The notes: generated from the sequence alone by a model not told the origin. A stretch of DNA of 64,000 nt from Sanguibacter keddieii DSM 10542 (GCF_000024925.1 NC_013521.1:1364001-1428000); one strand, 5' to 3'. Positions 33,719 to 42,807 are shown, numbered from the stretch's first letter. Translations and numbers: made by a program.

Positions 33719-35269
33719 TCACGCCCCGCGTCGCGCCCCCAGCAGCTCCCGGGTGAACGGGTCTTGCGGTCGCGCGAAGACCTCCTCGACCGGGCCGTGC
33801 TCGACGACCTTGCCGTCGCGCATCACGAGCACCGTGTCGCAGACCTGCCGGACCACCGCGAGGTCGTGCGACACGAAGACGATCGACAGCCCGCGGCTGC
33901 GCTGGAGGTCCAGCACCAGGTCGAGGATCTCCGCCTGCACGGTGACGTCGAGCGCCGACACCGGCTCGTCGCAGACCAGGACGTCGGGCTCGAGGGCGAG
34001 CGCCCGGGCGATGGCGAGACGCTGACGCTGGCCTCCGGAGAGGCTGCGTGGACGACGCCCGAGCACCTCGGGCGGGAGGCGCACCGCCTCGAGCAGCTCG
34101 ACCGGCGTCGCGGTCGACCGCCCGCGGGAGAGCGCCTCACGGAGGATGCGCCCTGCGGTGTACCGGGGGTCGAAGGACCCGAGCGGGTCTTGCGGGACCA
34201 GCTGGACGCGGTGCCGGCGGGACTGGCGCTCGCGGTGCCCGGCGGCGCTCCACGGCTCACCGTCGAGGGTCACCACCCCGGCGTCGGGCGCCTCGGCCGC
34301 GAGCAGCAGCCGGGCGAGGGTCGTCTTGCCCGACCCGGACTCGCCGACGATCCCGAGGGCCTCGCCACGGTGGAGCTCGACGTCGACGCCGTCCACGGCG
34401 CGCACGTGGCCACCGCCAGGCGTCGAGAACGTCCGCGACAGGCCGCGACCGGACAGGACCACCGGTCCGATGTCGGGCGCGGTTCCGGGCTTGGCACCGC
34501 GGGGGACGGCGGCCGCGAGCCGCTGGGTCTCCGGGTGCTGCGGCGAGGACAGCACCTGCGCCGTGGGCCCCTCCTCGACGACCTCGCCGTGGCTCAGCAC
34601 GACGACACGGTCGGCGACCTGCGCGACGGCGGCCAGGTCGTGGCTCACCAGCAGCAGCGCGGTCCCGGAGTCGCGAAGCTCGGCGAGGGTGTCGAGCACG
34701 CGTGCGGCGACGGTCGCGTCGAGCGCGGTCGTCGGTTCGTCGAGCACCAGGAGCGGTGGCTCGGCGACGAGGGCGGAGGCGATGAGCGCGCGCTGGCGCA
34801 TGCCGCCGGACAGCTGGCCAGGCCGCTGCGCGAAACGCAGCTCGGGGGAGTCGAGCCCGGCTGCGGCGAGTGCACGCAGCGTCCGCTCGCGGCGCTGGGC
34901 GCGCGGCAGCTTGCGCAGGGCGAGCGTCTCGCCGATCTCGGCGCCGACGGTCCGCAGGGGGTCGAGGGACTGCAGGGCGTCCTGGAGCACGAGGCCCACC
35001 TGGGAGCCGCGCACCGACCGCCACCCGCGCTCCGAGAGGCGGCGGACGTCTCGGCCGGCGACGGTGAAGGTCGCGGCCGTGACCGTCGCGGTCGACCCGC
35101 CTTCCGAGGCGAGGCCGAGCACCGAGCGGACCAGGACGGACTTGCCCGACCCCGACTCCCCGACGACGGCGACGCACTCGCCGGGCGCGACGGAGAGGTC
35201 GACGCCGCGCAGCACGCTCCCGACGCCGGGGAACGACACGTCGAGCCCGCGGATCTCGAGCGCGCTCAT
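33719..35269 (-). CDS. Dipeptide/oligopeptide/nickel ABC importer, fused dual ATPase
   Basis: 516 residues from ATG 35269: two ABC domains in one chain, like a DppD-DppF fusion. Walker A: GESGSGKSVL (first) and GESGSGKTTL (second). ABC signatures: LSGGMRQRA and LSGGQRQRLA, each followed by its Walker B (LLVLDEPTTALD, VLVCDEPVSALD). Last gene of the importer operon; its start overlaps the permease stop by 4 bp. Energises uptake of peptides, nickel chelates or similar. Confidence 0.93.
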   Translation of the reverse strand: MSALEIRGLDVSFPGVGSVLRGVDLSVAPGECVAVVGESGSGKSVLVRSVLGLASEGGSTATVTAATFTVAGRDVRRLSERGWRSVRGSQVGLVLQDALQSLDPLRTVGAEIGETLALRKLPRAQRRERTLRALAAAGLDSPELRFAQRPGQLSGGMRQRALIASALVAEPPLLVLDEPTTALDATVAARVLDTLAELRDSGTALLLVSHDLAAVAQVADRVVVLSHGEVVEEGPTAQVLSSPQHPETQRLAAAVPRGAKPGTAPDIGPVVLSGRGLSRTFSTPGGGHVRAVDGVDVELHRGEALGIVGESGSGKTTLARLLLAAEAPDAGVVTLDGEPWSAAGHRERQSRRHRVQLVPQDPLGSFDPRYTAGRILREALSRGRSTATPVELLEAVRLPPEVLGRRPRSLSGGQRQRLAIARALALEPDVLVCDEPVSALDVTVQAEILDLVLDLQRSRGLSIVFVSHDLAVVRQVCDTVLVMRDGKVVEHGPVEEVFARPQDPFTRELLGARRGA

Positions 35270-36135
35270 GCTGCCCCCACCCGTCCGAGGCGTCGTCCGA
35301 GGAGGGTCAGGGCCGCGGCCGTCAGCGTGATCGCGAGCCCCGGCGCCAGCGTGAGCCACCATGCGCGCACCAGGTACACGCGACCGCCGTTGACCATCGC
35401 ACCCCACTCCGGCGACGGGGGCAGGGCGCCGAGGCCGAGGAAGCTCAGCGCGGAGACCCACACGATCGCCTGGCCGACGCCGAGCGTCGCGACGGCTACG
35501 AGGGGCCAGAGCGTGTTCGGGGCGATGTGCTTGGCGAACACGAGCAGCGTCGGCTGGCCTTCGAGGCGCGCGGCCTCGACGTAGGAGCTCGCCGCGACGG
35601 ACCGCACCTGGGAGCGCAGGATGCGCGCGTACCCGGGGGCGGTCGCGAGGCCGACGGCGATGAGCGTCGGGGTGACTCCGGCGCCCATCACGGCGACCAG
35701 CAGCAGCGCGAGGACGAGCGAGGGGAGCGCGAAGAGCACCTCGATGACACGGCTGAGCGCACCGTCGAGACGGCGCGGGCCGAGACCGGCGAGCAGCCCG
35801 ATGACCAGCCCGATGCCGACGCCGATCCCTGTCGCCGCGGCACCGATGCCGAGGGACTGCCGGGTGCCGTGGACCACGCGCGTGAAGACGTCACGACCGG
35901 ACTCGTCGGTCCCGAACCAGTGCGCCAGGCTCGGTGCGGCGAAGGCGTCGCGCGGGGCGATGGCGTCGGGGTCGCCCGGCGCCAGCAGCCCCGGCCACAC
36001 CGTGGCGACCGCCATGAGCAGCACGACGCCCAGCGCGAGCACCCCGGCGACGCCGAACACCCCCAGCCGGGCGCGACGGCGCAGCGTGCTGACCGAGAGC
36101 GTCCTGGGCGTCTGGGGACTCTTCAGGGTGCTCAT
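35266..36135 (-). CDS. ABC importer permease, DppC-like
   Basis: 289 residues. An N-terminal helix followed by the DppC-type HWFGTDESGRDVFTRVVHGTRQSLGIG and five helices; the EAA loop is YVEAARLEGQPTLLVFAKHIAPN, which docks to the ATPase. Translationally coupled on both sides (4-bp overlaps). Confidence 0.92.
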   Translation of the reverse strand: MSTLKSPQTPRTLSVSTLRRRARLGVFGVAGVLALGVVLLMAVATVWPGLLAPGDPDAIAPRDAFAAPSLAHWFGTDESGRDVFTRVVHGTRQSLGIGAAATGIGVGIGLVIGLLAGLGPRRLDGALSRVIEVLFALPSLVLALLLVAVMGAGVTPTLIAVGLATAPGYARILRSQVRSVAASSYVEAARLEGQPTLLVFAKHIAPNTLWPLVAVATLGVGQAIVWVSALSFLGLGALPPSPEWGAMVNGGRVYLVRAWWLTLAPGLAITLTAAALTLLGRRLGRVGAA

Positions 36136-37124
36136 ACGATCGCCTTCTCGGGCTCGGCTGACCGGTCGGCGGTGCGGGCGGTCCCGCGCGGGCGGGGGTC
36201 GACGAGGCGCTCGACGCCGTCGGCGACGGTCATGACGACGGTGTAGGTGAGGGCGATGACGAGCACCGTGCCGACCACCACGGGGACGTCCCGGGAGGAC
36301 GTCGCGTCGAGGAGAAGGCGCCCGAGGCCCGGGCGCCCGAACAGCGACTCGACGACGACCGCGCCGCTGAGCAGCGAGCCGAAGGCCCACCCGGACAGCG
36401 AGATCGCCGGCAACGCGGCGTGGCGCAGCGTGTGGCGCCAGAGGACCCGCGACTCGGAGGCACCGCGGGCGCGGGCCGTCGTGGCGAAGGGCGACGCCGC
36501 GGCCTCGTCGAGGCCGTCACGCATGAGCTGTCCGAGGAACCCGGCCGTCGGGATCGCGAGGGTCACGACGGGCAGCACGAGACCGGCGGGGGAGGCGCCG
36601 ACGCTCGTGGCCGGGAACCAGCCGAGGGTCGACGAGAAGACGAGGATGAGCACCGCGCCGAGCCAGAAGTGCGGGACCACCGTGGCGACGATCTCGCCGG
36701 CCTGGGCGACACCGGAGGCCGCGCGCCCGAGCGGCCCGCGCGAGCGGGTCGAGAGCGTCGCGACTGCGAGGGCGATCACCCAGGCGAGGGTGAGGGCGAG
36801 CACCGCGAGCAGGATGGTCGACGGCAGCTGGGCGCCGACGAGGTCGGCGACCGGCTGCCGTCGGGCGTAGGAGTCGCCGAGCTGGAAGGTGACGATCCGC
36901 TGCATCTGCACCAGGTACTGGACGATCAGCGGCCGGTCGAGGCCGTAGTCGGCCCGCGCCTGCGCGACGGCCTCCTCCCCGGCCTGCGAGCCGGGGCCGC
37001 CGAGGATCGCCTCGGTCGGGTCGCCGCCGGCCGCCCGGAGGGCGAAGAACACGACGGTGGTGACGACCCAGGCGACGAGGGCGGCAGCCCCGACCCGACC
37101 GAGGGCCCAGCGGAGAACGCTCAT
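36132..37124 (-). CDS. ABC importer permease, DppB-like
   Basis: 330 residues with six helices. N-terminal DPTEAILGGPGS region and DYGLDRPLIVQYLVQM are DppB hallmarks; the EAA loop is FATTARARGASESRVLWRHTLRHAALP. Starts 16 nt after the binding-protein gene. Confidence 0.92.
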   Translation of the reverse strand: MSVLRWALGRVGAAALVAWVVTTVVFFALRAAGGDPTEAILGGPGSQAGEEAVAQARADYGLDRPLIVQYLVQMQRIVTFQLGDSYARRQPVADLVGAQLPSTILLAVLALTLAWVIALAVATLSTRSRGPLGRAASGVAQAGEIVATVVPHFWLGAVLILVFSSTLGWFPATSVGASPAGLVLPVVTLAIPTAGFLGQLMRDGLDEAAASPFATTARARGASESRVLWRHTLRHAALPAISLSGWAFGSLLSGAVVVESLFGRPGLGRLLLDATSSRDVPVVVGTVLVIALTYTVVMTVADGVERLVDPRPRGTARTADRSAEPEKAIV

Positions 37125-37140
37125 GGCGACGAGTGTGCCC

Positions 37141-38793
37141 CTAGGACGCGAGACGCGTGTCGAGGAACGTCGGCGTGCCGACCGTGTGCAGCGTCCGGAT
37201 GCCGTCCACGCCTCGCGTGAGGAAGTGGTTCTGCTGGTCGTACAGCGGCAGGATGAAGAAGCCGTCGAGGACGGTCTGCTGCGCCTCGGCGTAGAGCTCG
37301 GCGCGCTCGGCCTGGTCGGTCGTCTCGGCCGCGCTGTCGAGCGTGGCGTCGAGGACCGGGTCGGAGACCTGCGCGTGGTTGGCGAAGTACCCGCTCGGCG
37401 CCGGGACGATGCCGCTCGAGTGGTAGAGGATCCGCAGGACGTCCGGACCGACCTTGGTGTACGGGGCGGAGACGATCTCGTACTCGTTCGCACCGAGGGC
37501 CGTGTACCAGCCGCTGAGGTCGAGCGGCGTGATGACGACCTCGAAGCCGACGGCCTTGGTGTTGGCCTGGATCTGCTCGAACAGCGACTGCTCGGCCGCG
37601 ACCGACTGGTTGGTGCTCACCGGGAAGCGGAGGGTGAGGCGCTCGCCGTCCTTGGTGCGGTAGCCGTCGGCGTCGCGCTCGGTCCAGCCGGCCTCGTCGA
37701 GGAGGGTGTTCGCGGCGTCGACGTCGGTGCCGAACAGCGAGTCGTCGGAGACGGCCATGGGCTCGCTGCTCGACAGCGGCGAGTACGAGCGCGTGACGGT
37801 CCCGGCGTAGAGGCTCTCGATGCCGGGGTCGACGTCGGCGGACCGGATGAACGCCTCGCGGACGCGGACGTCGTCGAAGGGCGCCTGGCCGGAGTTGAGC
37901 TCGATACGGTTGACCGAGCCGGGGCGCGGGGCGTCGACGTCGGTGATGTCGCCGCCGGCCTGGGCCGTGGCGATCGCGTCGGGCTGCGGGTTGTCGATGA
38001 CCTGGACCTCGCCGGACTGCAGCGCGGCGTAGCGGGTCGCGGCGTCGGGGATGAACCGCCACACGATGCGGTCGAGGTGCGCGGGGCCGTCGTTCTCGGC
38101 CTCGGGGGCGACGGTCGAGTAGTCGTCGTTGCGGACCAGGTCCACCTGCTGCTGGGGCGTCCAGCTCTCGACGACGAACGGCCCGGTGCCCACGGGGGCG
38201 GCGCAGTTGGCCTCCATGCCGCGGGCGATGCCTGTCGGGGACTCGATGGCGAGCCACGGCTGGCTGAGCGACTCGGCGAGGGCGGAGTCCGGCTCGGACA
38301 GGTGGAAGCGGGCGTGGTTCGCCTCGACGACCTCGACCTCGGAGACCTTGGCGAGCGCGAGGTACCCGGTCGACGACTGCGTCTCAGGGTCCTGGAGGTG
38401 CTCGACGTTGACCTTGACGGCCTCGGCGTCGAAGGGCATGCCGTCGGTGAAGGTGATGTCCTCGGCGAGTGTGAAGTCCCAGGTGAGCCCGTCCTCGCTG
38501 ACCTCCCAGGCGGTCGCGAGCCACGGCAGGATCTCGCCCTCGGCGTCGCGGCCGACGAGCGGCTCGAGCACCTGCGTGGTGAGGAGAGCCTGCGGGTAGT
38601 TGCCGCCGACGTGCGGGTCGAGGCAGGTGGGCTCGGCGTCGCCGGTCGCGTAGACGAGGGTGCCACCGTCCTGCGGCTCGGCGGACGACGAGGAGTCGTC
38701 GGTGCCGCAGGAGGAGAGGACGAGTGCGGCGGCGGGGACGAGGGCGGCCAGGGCGGCTCCGCGCCGGGTGAGGGCGCGTCGGGCGGCGAGCAT
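37141..38793 (-). CDS. ABC importer family-5 substrate-binding lipoprotein
   Basis: 550 residues from ATG 38793. Signal peptide with lipobox LSSC (Cys 29) and a Ser/Asp linker; then the SBP_bac_5 fold with GGTLVYATGDAEPTCLDPH and TWDFTLAEDITFTDG. Binds peptides, opines or metal chelates outside the membrane and delivers them to the permeases. It is the first gene of a four-gene operon, with a 137-bp leader to the TetR gene. Confidence 0.92.
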   Translation of the reverse strand: MLAARRALTRRGAALAALVPAAALVLSSCGTDDSSSSAEPQDGGTLVYATGDAEPTCLDPHVGGNYPQALLTTQVLEPLVGRDAEGEILPWLATAWEVSEDGLTWDFTLAEDITFTDGMPFDAEAVKVNVEHLQDPETQSSTGYLALAKVSEVEVVEANHARFHLSEPDSALAESLSQPWLAIESPTGIARGMEANCAAPVGTGPFVVESWTPQQQVDLVRNDDYSTVAPEAENDGPAHLDRIVWRFIPDAATRYAALQSGEVQVIDNPQPDAIATAQAGGDITDVDAPRPGSVNRIELNSGQAPFDDVRVREAFIRSADVDPGIESLYAGTVTRSYSPLSSSEPMAVSDDSLFGTDVDAANTLLDEAGWTERDADGYRTKDGERLTLRFPVSTNQSVAAEQSLFEQIQANTKAVGFEVVITPLDLSGWYTALGANEYEIVSAPYTKVGPDVLRILYHSSGIVPAPSGYFANHAQVSDPVLDATLDSAAETTDQAERAELYAEAQQTVLDGFFILPLYDQQNHFLTRGVDGIRTLHTVGTPTFLDTRLAS

Positions 38794-38885
38794 GGTTCTC
38801 CAGGGAGTGGGCAGCGGACCGGGCACGGCTGTGCGTCGGTGCACGGGTGCGGTCGAGCATCGCCGCACGAGTTCTTGGACTGCGT

Positions 38886-38923
38886 CCCACAATAGGTCAC
38901 CTGTGTGGGGCGGTCGCTACGAT
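38886..38923. promoter_or_regulatory. TetR operator candidate in the divergent ABC/tetR region
   Basis: CCCACA-N12-TGTGGG (38886-38909) overlaps the minus-strand -10 candidate TATTGT (38889-38894) for the binding-protein gene. The plus-strand -10 TACGAT (38918-38923) is next to it, 6 nt before the tetR ATG. Confidence 0.6.
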
Positions 38924-38929
38924 CAGGGC

Positions 38930-39529
38930 ATGAGCCCCGTCACTCCCGCCACCCGTCCCGCGGGCCGTCCGCGCGCGTCCTCCCGCGCGATGCTGGAAGA
39001 GGCGGCCGGCGAGCTGTTCCTCGAGCGCGGGTACTCCGCCACCTCCGTCGCCGACATCACCGCCCGGGCAGGCGTGAGCCGCAACACCTTCTTCAACTAC
39101 TTCGGCGCCAAGAGCGACCTCCTGTGGTCCACCTTCGACGCGACGGTCGCCGGGCTGGGCGAGGCGCTGGCCGACCCGCGGCTCGACGACGGCACCCCTC
39201 GCGGCACCGCGCGGGCAGCGCTCATGGAGGTCGCCGGGGCGCTGCGTCCCGACAACGTGTCCCTCGCCTTCACCCACGCCGACACCATGGGTCTGGCCGA
39301 CGAGCTCCGCCGTGCCGCCGCCCTCCGGGCGAGCGACGTCGCCGTCGTGCTCACGGCCTTCGCCGTCGCCCGCGGGGTCGAGCCGCTGCGCGCCGAGGTG
39401 GCGGGAGCCGCCTACGCCGGGGCGCTCGTCGCCGCCGTCGGGGAGTGGTCACGCTCCGGAGCGGTCCGCACCTCGCTGTCCGACGTGCTGGCGAGGGCCC
39501 TCGAGCCGGTCGAGGGCGCGCTGCCCTGA
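38930..39529 (+). CDS. TetR-family regulator of the ABC importer
   Basis: 199 residues; ATG 38930 follows TACGAT by 6 nt. HTH: YSATSVADITARAGVSRNTFFNYFGAKSDLL. The C-terminal domain lacks an assignable ligand. Divergent from the importer operon with an inverted repeat over the shared promoter, so control of that operon is the simplest role. Confidence 0.9.
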   Translation: MSPVTPATRPAGRPRASSRAMLEEAAGELFLERGYSATSVADITARAGVSRNTFFNYFGAKSDLLWSTFDATVAGLGEALADPRLDDGTPRGTARAALMEVAGALRPDNVSLAFTHADTMGLADELRRAAALRASDVAVVLTAFAVARGVEPLRAEVAGAAYAGALVAAVGEWSRSGAVRTSLSDVLARALEPVEGALP

Positions 39530-39577
39530 CGCTGCTCTCACATGTGCCTCTCGCTACTCCGTGCTCGTCACGCCACG

Positions 39578-39961
39578 TCACGGTCGAGTCGAGTCGGGGC
39601 GGTCGTGGTCGTGGTCGTGGTCGACATCAGGGTGGCGACCGAGTCTGAGCGCGGCCAGGTGGTATGCGTCAAGGTCTGCCCGCACACCGACGGCGACCAC
39701 CTCCGCAGAGAGCACCTCGACTGTCTCGTCGACCACCAAGTACACGAGTCGAAATCGCGGCTTGTGCCCCGCGTCGACGATGTCGAAGTACACCTTCCGG
39801 CAGTCGCGTAGGTCGCCGGTGCCGGCTCGGTAGTCCAGCGGAGCTCCAACGCGGACACCTCTCCGGATGTCTGCGATCGTCTGGATCGCTGCGTGGCGTG
39901 CGAGGTCGTCTGGCAGCGCACGGATGTCGTCGACCACATCCCGATGGAGAGTCAGATCCAT
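39578..39961 (-). CDS. RelE/ParE-family toxin
   Basis: 127 residues; ATG 39961 lies 4 nt after the antitoxin stop. The fold signature DLRDCRKVYFD...RFRLVYLVVDETVEVLSAEVVAVG and HLAALRLG is typical of a RelE/ParE subgroup. Predicted ribosome-dependent mRNA cleavage or gyrase poisoning; which cannot be told. The C-terminal tail DVDHDHDHDR is encoded by a GGTCGT hexamer repeat (39601-39623, minus-strand reading), a possible metal-binding or slippage-prone tail. Confidence 0.82.
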   Translation of the reverse strand: MDLTLHRDVVDDIRALPDDLARHAAIQTIADIRRGVRVGAPLDYRAGTGDLRDCRKVYFDIVDAGHKPRFRLVYLVVDETVEVLSAEVVAVGVRADLDAYHLAALRLGRHPDVDHDHDHDRPDSTRP

Positions 39962-39965
39962 CGAG

Positions 39966-40265
39966 TCAGTCGAGGTCGAAGTCTCGGTGCGACAGCCCCA
40001 GCTCGCCGATGACCTCGTCGAGAGATTTCCGAGGGGTGTCGTCGGCGATGCGCTCACGGAGCAGTGGTGCGATCTGCGCGTCCTCGATTGCCGGGAGGAT
40101 CGCCTCGAAGAGCTCGAAGGGAATCACCACGCCCTCGGGGCGCCGATGACTCCCGAACACCAGTGGCTCAGCGTTGACGCCGTCACGTCGGAAGAGCTTG
40201 AGTGCTGATGAGAGGTGGGTGCGAGCGTCGCTCGTCGACTGCACCTGGAAGTGAGTCATCGTCAT
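39966..40265 (-). CDS. Phd/YefM-type antitoxin
   Basis: 99 residues. HFQVQSTSDARTHLSSALKLF resembles the Phd/YefM DNA-binding region; VVIPFELFEAI is the usual beta strand, and the acidic C-terminal region (IADDTPRKSLDEVIGELGL) should wrap the toxin. ATG 40265 is favoured over 40259 because -10 GACACT ends 6 nt upstream. Antitoxin first, toxin second, the normal order for this family. Confidence 0.82.
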   Translation of the reverse strand: MTMTHFQVQSTSDARTHLSSALKLFRRDGVNAEPLVFGSHRRPEGVVIPFELFEAILPAIEDAQIAPLLRERIADDTPRKSLDEVIGELGLSHRDFDLD

Positions 40266-40271
40266 TGACCA

Positions 40272-40300
40272 AGTGTCCAGCGCCGAACCGATCGTGTCAA
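40272..40300 (-). promoter_or_regulatory. Promoter of the toxin-antitoxin operon
   Basis: TTGACA (40295-40300), 17-bp spacer, GACACT (40272-40277), then 6 nt to ATG 40265. A consensus -35 in an otherwise less GC-rich stretch. Confidence 0.6.
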
Positions 40301-40432
40301 CAATGATGACGGAAAGATGTACGTCTTTCCGTACGGCTTGCCCTGTCGAGCGTGCGGTGGCACGGAACTCACCTCGTCCCCGAAGACCTTGTCGGCGAGC
40401 GTCGGTGGGCCGGTCACCGGCATGATGGTCTG

Positions 40433-40981
40433 GTGAGTACCAGTCAGACACCGGTCGGCGACGAGCCGGTCGCCGCAGAGATCCGGGCGGTCGTCTCCCG
40501 GGCCGTCGAGCGGCTCGCTGCTGCCAGGGCCCGCGACGAGGCGCTCGCGGAGTACGTGGAGCCGCGCAAGGTGCTCCTCTTCACCCGGGAGGCTGTGCTG
40601 CGTCCCGTCGGGCGGGCCTGGCGCCTCGGTGCACTCATGGTCGACCAGGAGGGCACGCTCTACGCGACCGGTGCGATCGTGCGTGCACGCGAGGCGGGCG
40701 TCCGGAACTACCAGTCGCAGTCCGGCGAGGACCGCCGCGACCTGCGCGCCGCGGCGCTGCGCGGCAAGTTCCCGGCGGGGGAGCCGGTCAACCACGGCTG
40801 GAAGGTCGTCGCGCTGGACCCGCAGAGCCTGCGCTCCGGCGACAGCCCCGTGTTCGTCGCACCTGACGGGTCCGTCAAGGTCCGGTGGAACGCGGCGCTG
40901 GGCGACGGTGCCGCGCGCGACCTCGCCGCCTACGTCGACGAGCGCGTGGGGCTGCTCGTCGACCCGCTCGACATCCCCTGA
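40433..40981 (+). CDS. Conserved hypothetical protein, 182 residues
   Basis: GTG 40433 follows CATGAT (40421-40426) by 6 nt, the same CATGAT-GGNNNG-GTG layout as the gene at 28866. Soluble, rich in Ala/Arg helices early on (VSRAVERLAAARARDEALAEYVE), then a beta-rich half with VNHGWKVVALDPQSLRSGDSPVFVAPDG. I do not recognise the family. Confidence 0.7.
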   Translation: MSTSQTPVGDEPVAAEIRAVVSRAVERLAAARARDEALAEYVEPRKVLLFTREAVLRPVGRAWRLGALMVDQEGTLYATGAIVRAREAGVRNYQSQSGEDRRDLRAAALRGKFPAGEPVNHGWKVVALDPQSLRSGDSPVFVAPDGSVKVRWNAALGDGAARDLAAYVDERVGLLVDPLDIP

Positions 40982-41018
40982 GACCTGGTCCCTGGCGACA
41001 GCCGGTGCCGCGCCTGGG

Positions 41019-41789
41019 TCATCCCGTCCGGACGCGGTCCGGGCGGACCGACCACCAGAGGACCGTGAGGATCGCGACGGCGCCGCCAGCGCCGAGGCCG
41101 GCACCGATCACGGCGTCCGACAGGAGGTGCTCGAGGCCACCGTCCCCGTCGCGCTGGAGGAGGACCAGGGTCCCGGCGCCGACGGCTGCCGCAACGGCCA
41201 CGACGGTCAGCACGCGCACCGACCGCGTGCGACGGGTCGGGTCGGCGGTGACGAGCCAGCTCTGACGATGCCGCCACGCGTAGACCACGAGCGCCACCAG
41301 GCCGACGGCGGTGCTCAGGTGCTGGAGCAGACGGGCCCAGGTCAGCGAGCCGACCGCCTCGGTCCGCAGCGCGTCGACGTGCGTCACGACCCACCCGTCG
41401 CTGTGGGTGAAGGAGTCCCACAGCACGTGGGTGAGCACACCGAGCGCGAGGGACACCACCACCCACACCACCCAGAGGTCACCCCGACCGTCCCGCGTGC
41501 CCCGACCGACCGAGGCAGTGGGCAGCGCCCAGCGCGCCGGACGCCCGCAGGAAGCCAGCGCGAGGTAGAGGACGAGGGCGAGCGGCAGCGCCACGGTCAC
41601 CAGACCGGGCCACGAGTGCGTCGTGGTCGCGTTGAGGAACGGCTCCCACCACGACTGCGCGCTGACAGGGATGCGCAGAGCCCGCAGGAAGTACGGCACG
41701 TCGGGTGCGAGCGCGCCTGCCACGAGGGCAGCAGGGACGAGGGGGCCACGCATCAGCGGCAGGACTGCTGCAGGGTGGACGAAGGTCAT
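41019..41789 (-). CDS. DUF4184-family integral membrane protein
   Basis: 256 residues from ATG 41789. The N terminus TFVHPAAVLPLMRG and GALAPDVPYFLR are DUF4184 hallmarks, as are HSWPGLVTVALPLALVLYL and THVLWDSFTH. Six or seven helices. The His/Asp residues may coordinate metal; the family is uncharacterised, with some members near metal-dependent hydrolases. Confidence 0.85.
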   Translation of the reverse strand: MTFVHPAAVLPLMRGPLVPAALVAGALAPDVPYFLRALRIPVSAQSWWEPFLNATTTHSWPGLVTVALPLALVLYLALASCGRPARWALPTASVGRGTRDGRGDLWVVWVVVSLALGVLTHVLWDSFTHSDGWVVTHVDALRTEAVGSLTWARLLQHLSTAVGLVALVVYAWRHRQSWLVTADPTRRTRSVRVLTVVAVAAAVGAGTLVLLQRDGDGGLEHLLSDAVIGAGLGAGGAVAILTVLWWSVRPDRVRTG

Positions 41790-41816
41790 CGGCACGGGGA
41801 CTCGCTCGGGTGAGGA

Positions 41817-41891
41817 CCGGCACGGGCAGACCGTGCCGGGGCAGGGGAGGGCGGCGCGGGGAGGCCGCCCGAGCAAGGGTAAGAGGCGGCC
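41817..41891 (-). terminator. Two strong hairpins after the methyltransferase gene
   Basis: GGCCGCC (41863-41869) pairs with GGCGGCC (41885-41891), and CCGGCACGG-GCAGA-CCGTGCCGG (41817-41839) is a 9-bp stem with a 5-nt loop. Both lie past the leftward methyltransferase stop; the second could instead be in the leader of the DUF4184 gene. Confidence 0.55.
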
Positions 41892-41921
41892 CGCGCCGCT
41901 CGCGTCCACCCGCAGGCTGAC

Positions 41922-42632
41922 CTACGCCGCGGGTTTCTCCGCCACGACGAAGAGGAAGCAGAAGAAGGCGCTGCGCTCGCCGCTGGCGATCCTCGGGGGC
42001 AGGAGGTCGGCCGGGGTGTCGGCTGAGGGGGCAGGCTCGTCGATCACACGGACGCTGAGGCCCGCGTCGGTCACCGCCCGGACGACCTCGCGCAGGGGAC
42101 GGTGCCAGAAGGTCAGGACGGTGGGCTTCCCGGCGAGCTCGACGTCCTCGTCGTAGAGCCGGGTGGCGAAGTAGTCCTCGGTCGGGGCGTTGAGCACCTG
42201 GGCGAACGGGTGGTTCACGGAGGCGATGAGCCGCCCGCCGGGCTTGAGCACCCGGCGGATCTCGGCCAGCGGGGCGTCCCAGTCCTCCAGGTAGTGCAGC
42301 ACGAGCGAGGCGACGACGTCATCGAAGGTCTCGTCGTCGTAGGGCAGCGGCTCGGTGAGGTCGTGGACGGTCAGCGGGACGGCCTCGCCGAGGCGGCGAC
42401 GTGCGAGGTCGATCATCGCGGGGCTGCCGTCGAAGCCCACGACGTCGGCGCCGCGTGTGACGAGCTCGGCGGCCAGCGGCCCGGACCCGCAGCCGGCGTC
42501 GAGGATCGTGCGGCCGCGCACGTCACCGGCGAGGTCCAGCACCGCCGGCCGTTCGTAGTAGGCGTTGAGCAGGCTCGAGGCGTTCTCCGCCTCGTAGTCG
42601 TCGGCGAAGCGGTCGTAGTCGTCAGCGCTCAT
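41922..42632 (-). CDS. Class I SAM-dependent methyltransferase
   Basis: 236 residues from ATG 42632 with AGGGGA upstream. Motif I LDAGCGSGPLAAELV, motif II VVGFDGSPAMIDLARRRL, motif III FDDVVASLVLHYLEDW, then RRVLKPGGRLIAS. UbiE/BioC-like small-molecule methyltransferase; acceptor unknown. Confidence 0.9.
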   Translation of the reverse strand: MSADDYDRFADDYEAENASSLLNAYYERPAVLDLAGDVRGRTILDAGCGSGPLAAELVTRGADVVGFDGSPAMIDLARRRLGEAVPLTVHDLTEPLPYDDETFDDVVASLVLHYLEDWDAPLAEIRRVLKPGGRLIASVNHPFAQVLNAPTEDYFATRLYDEDVELAGKPTVLTFWHRPLREVVRAVTDAGLSVRVIDEPAPSADTPADLLPPRIASGERSAFFCFLFVVAEKPAA

Positions 42633-42807
42633 GGTGTCCCCTGGAGAGTCGGTGCTGGTCAGCCGCGTCGGTGACCCGGTGCCAATCATGGGCGGTGTCG
42701 ACGGGTGGTGGACCCCGTTCCGCACGACCGGCGCAGGACCACCACAGCACCGACGCAGCGTGGCGGTCCTGACGACCGGCACCGCGGCACGGTGGGACCA
42801 TGGTGCC

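Noticed and set aside
39601-39623. GGTCGT hexamers as CRISPR or satellite
   Set aside because: Only three full units inside a coding frame; no spacers.
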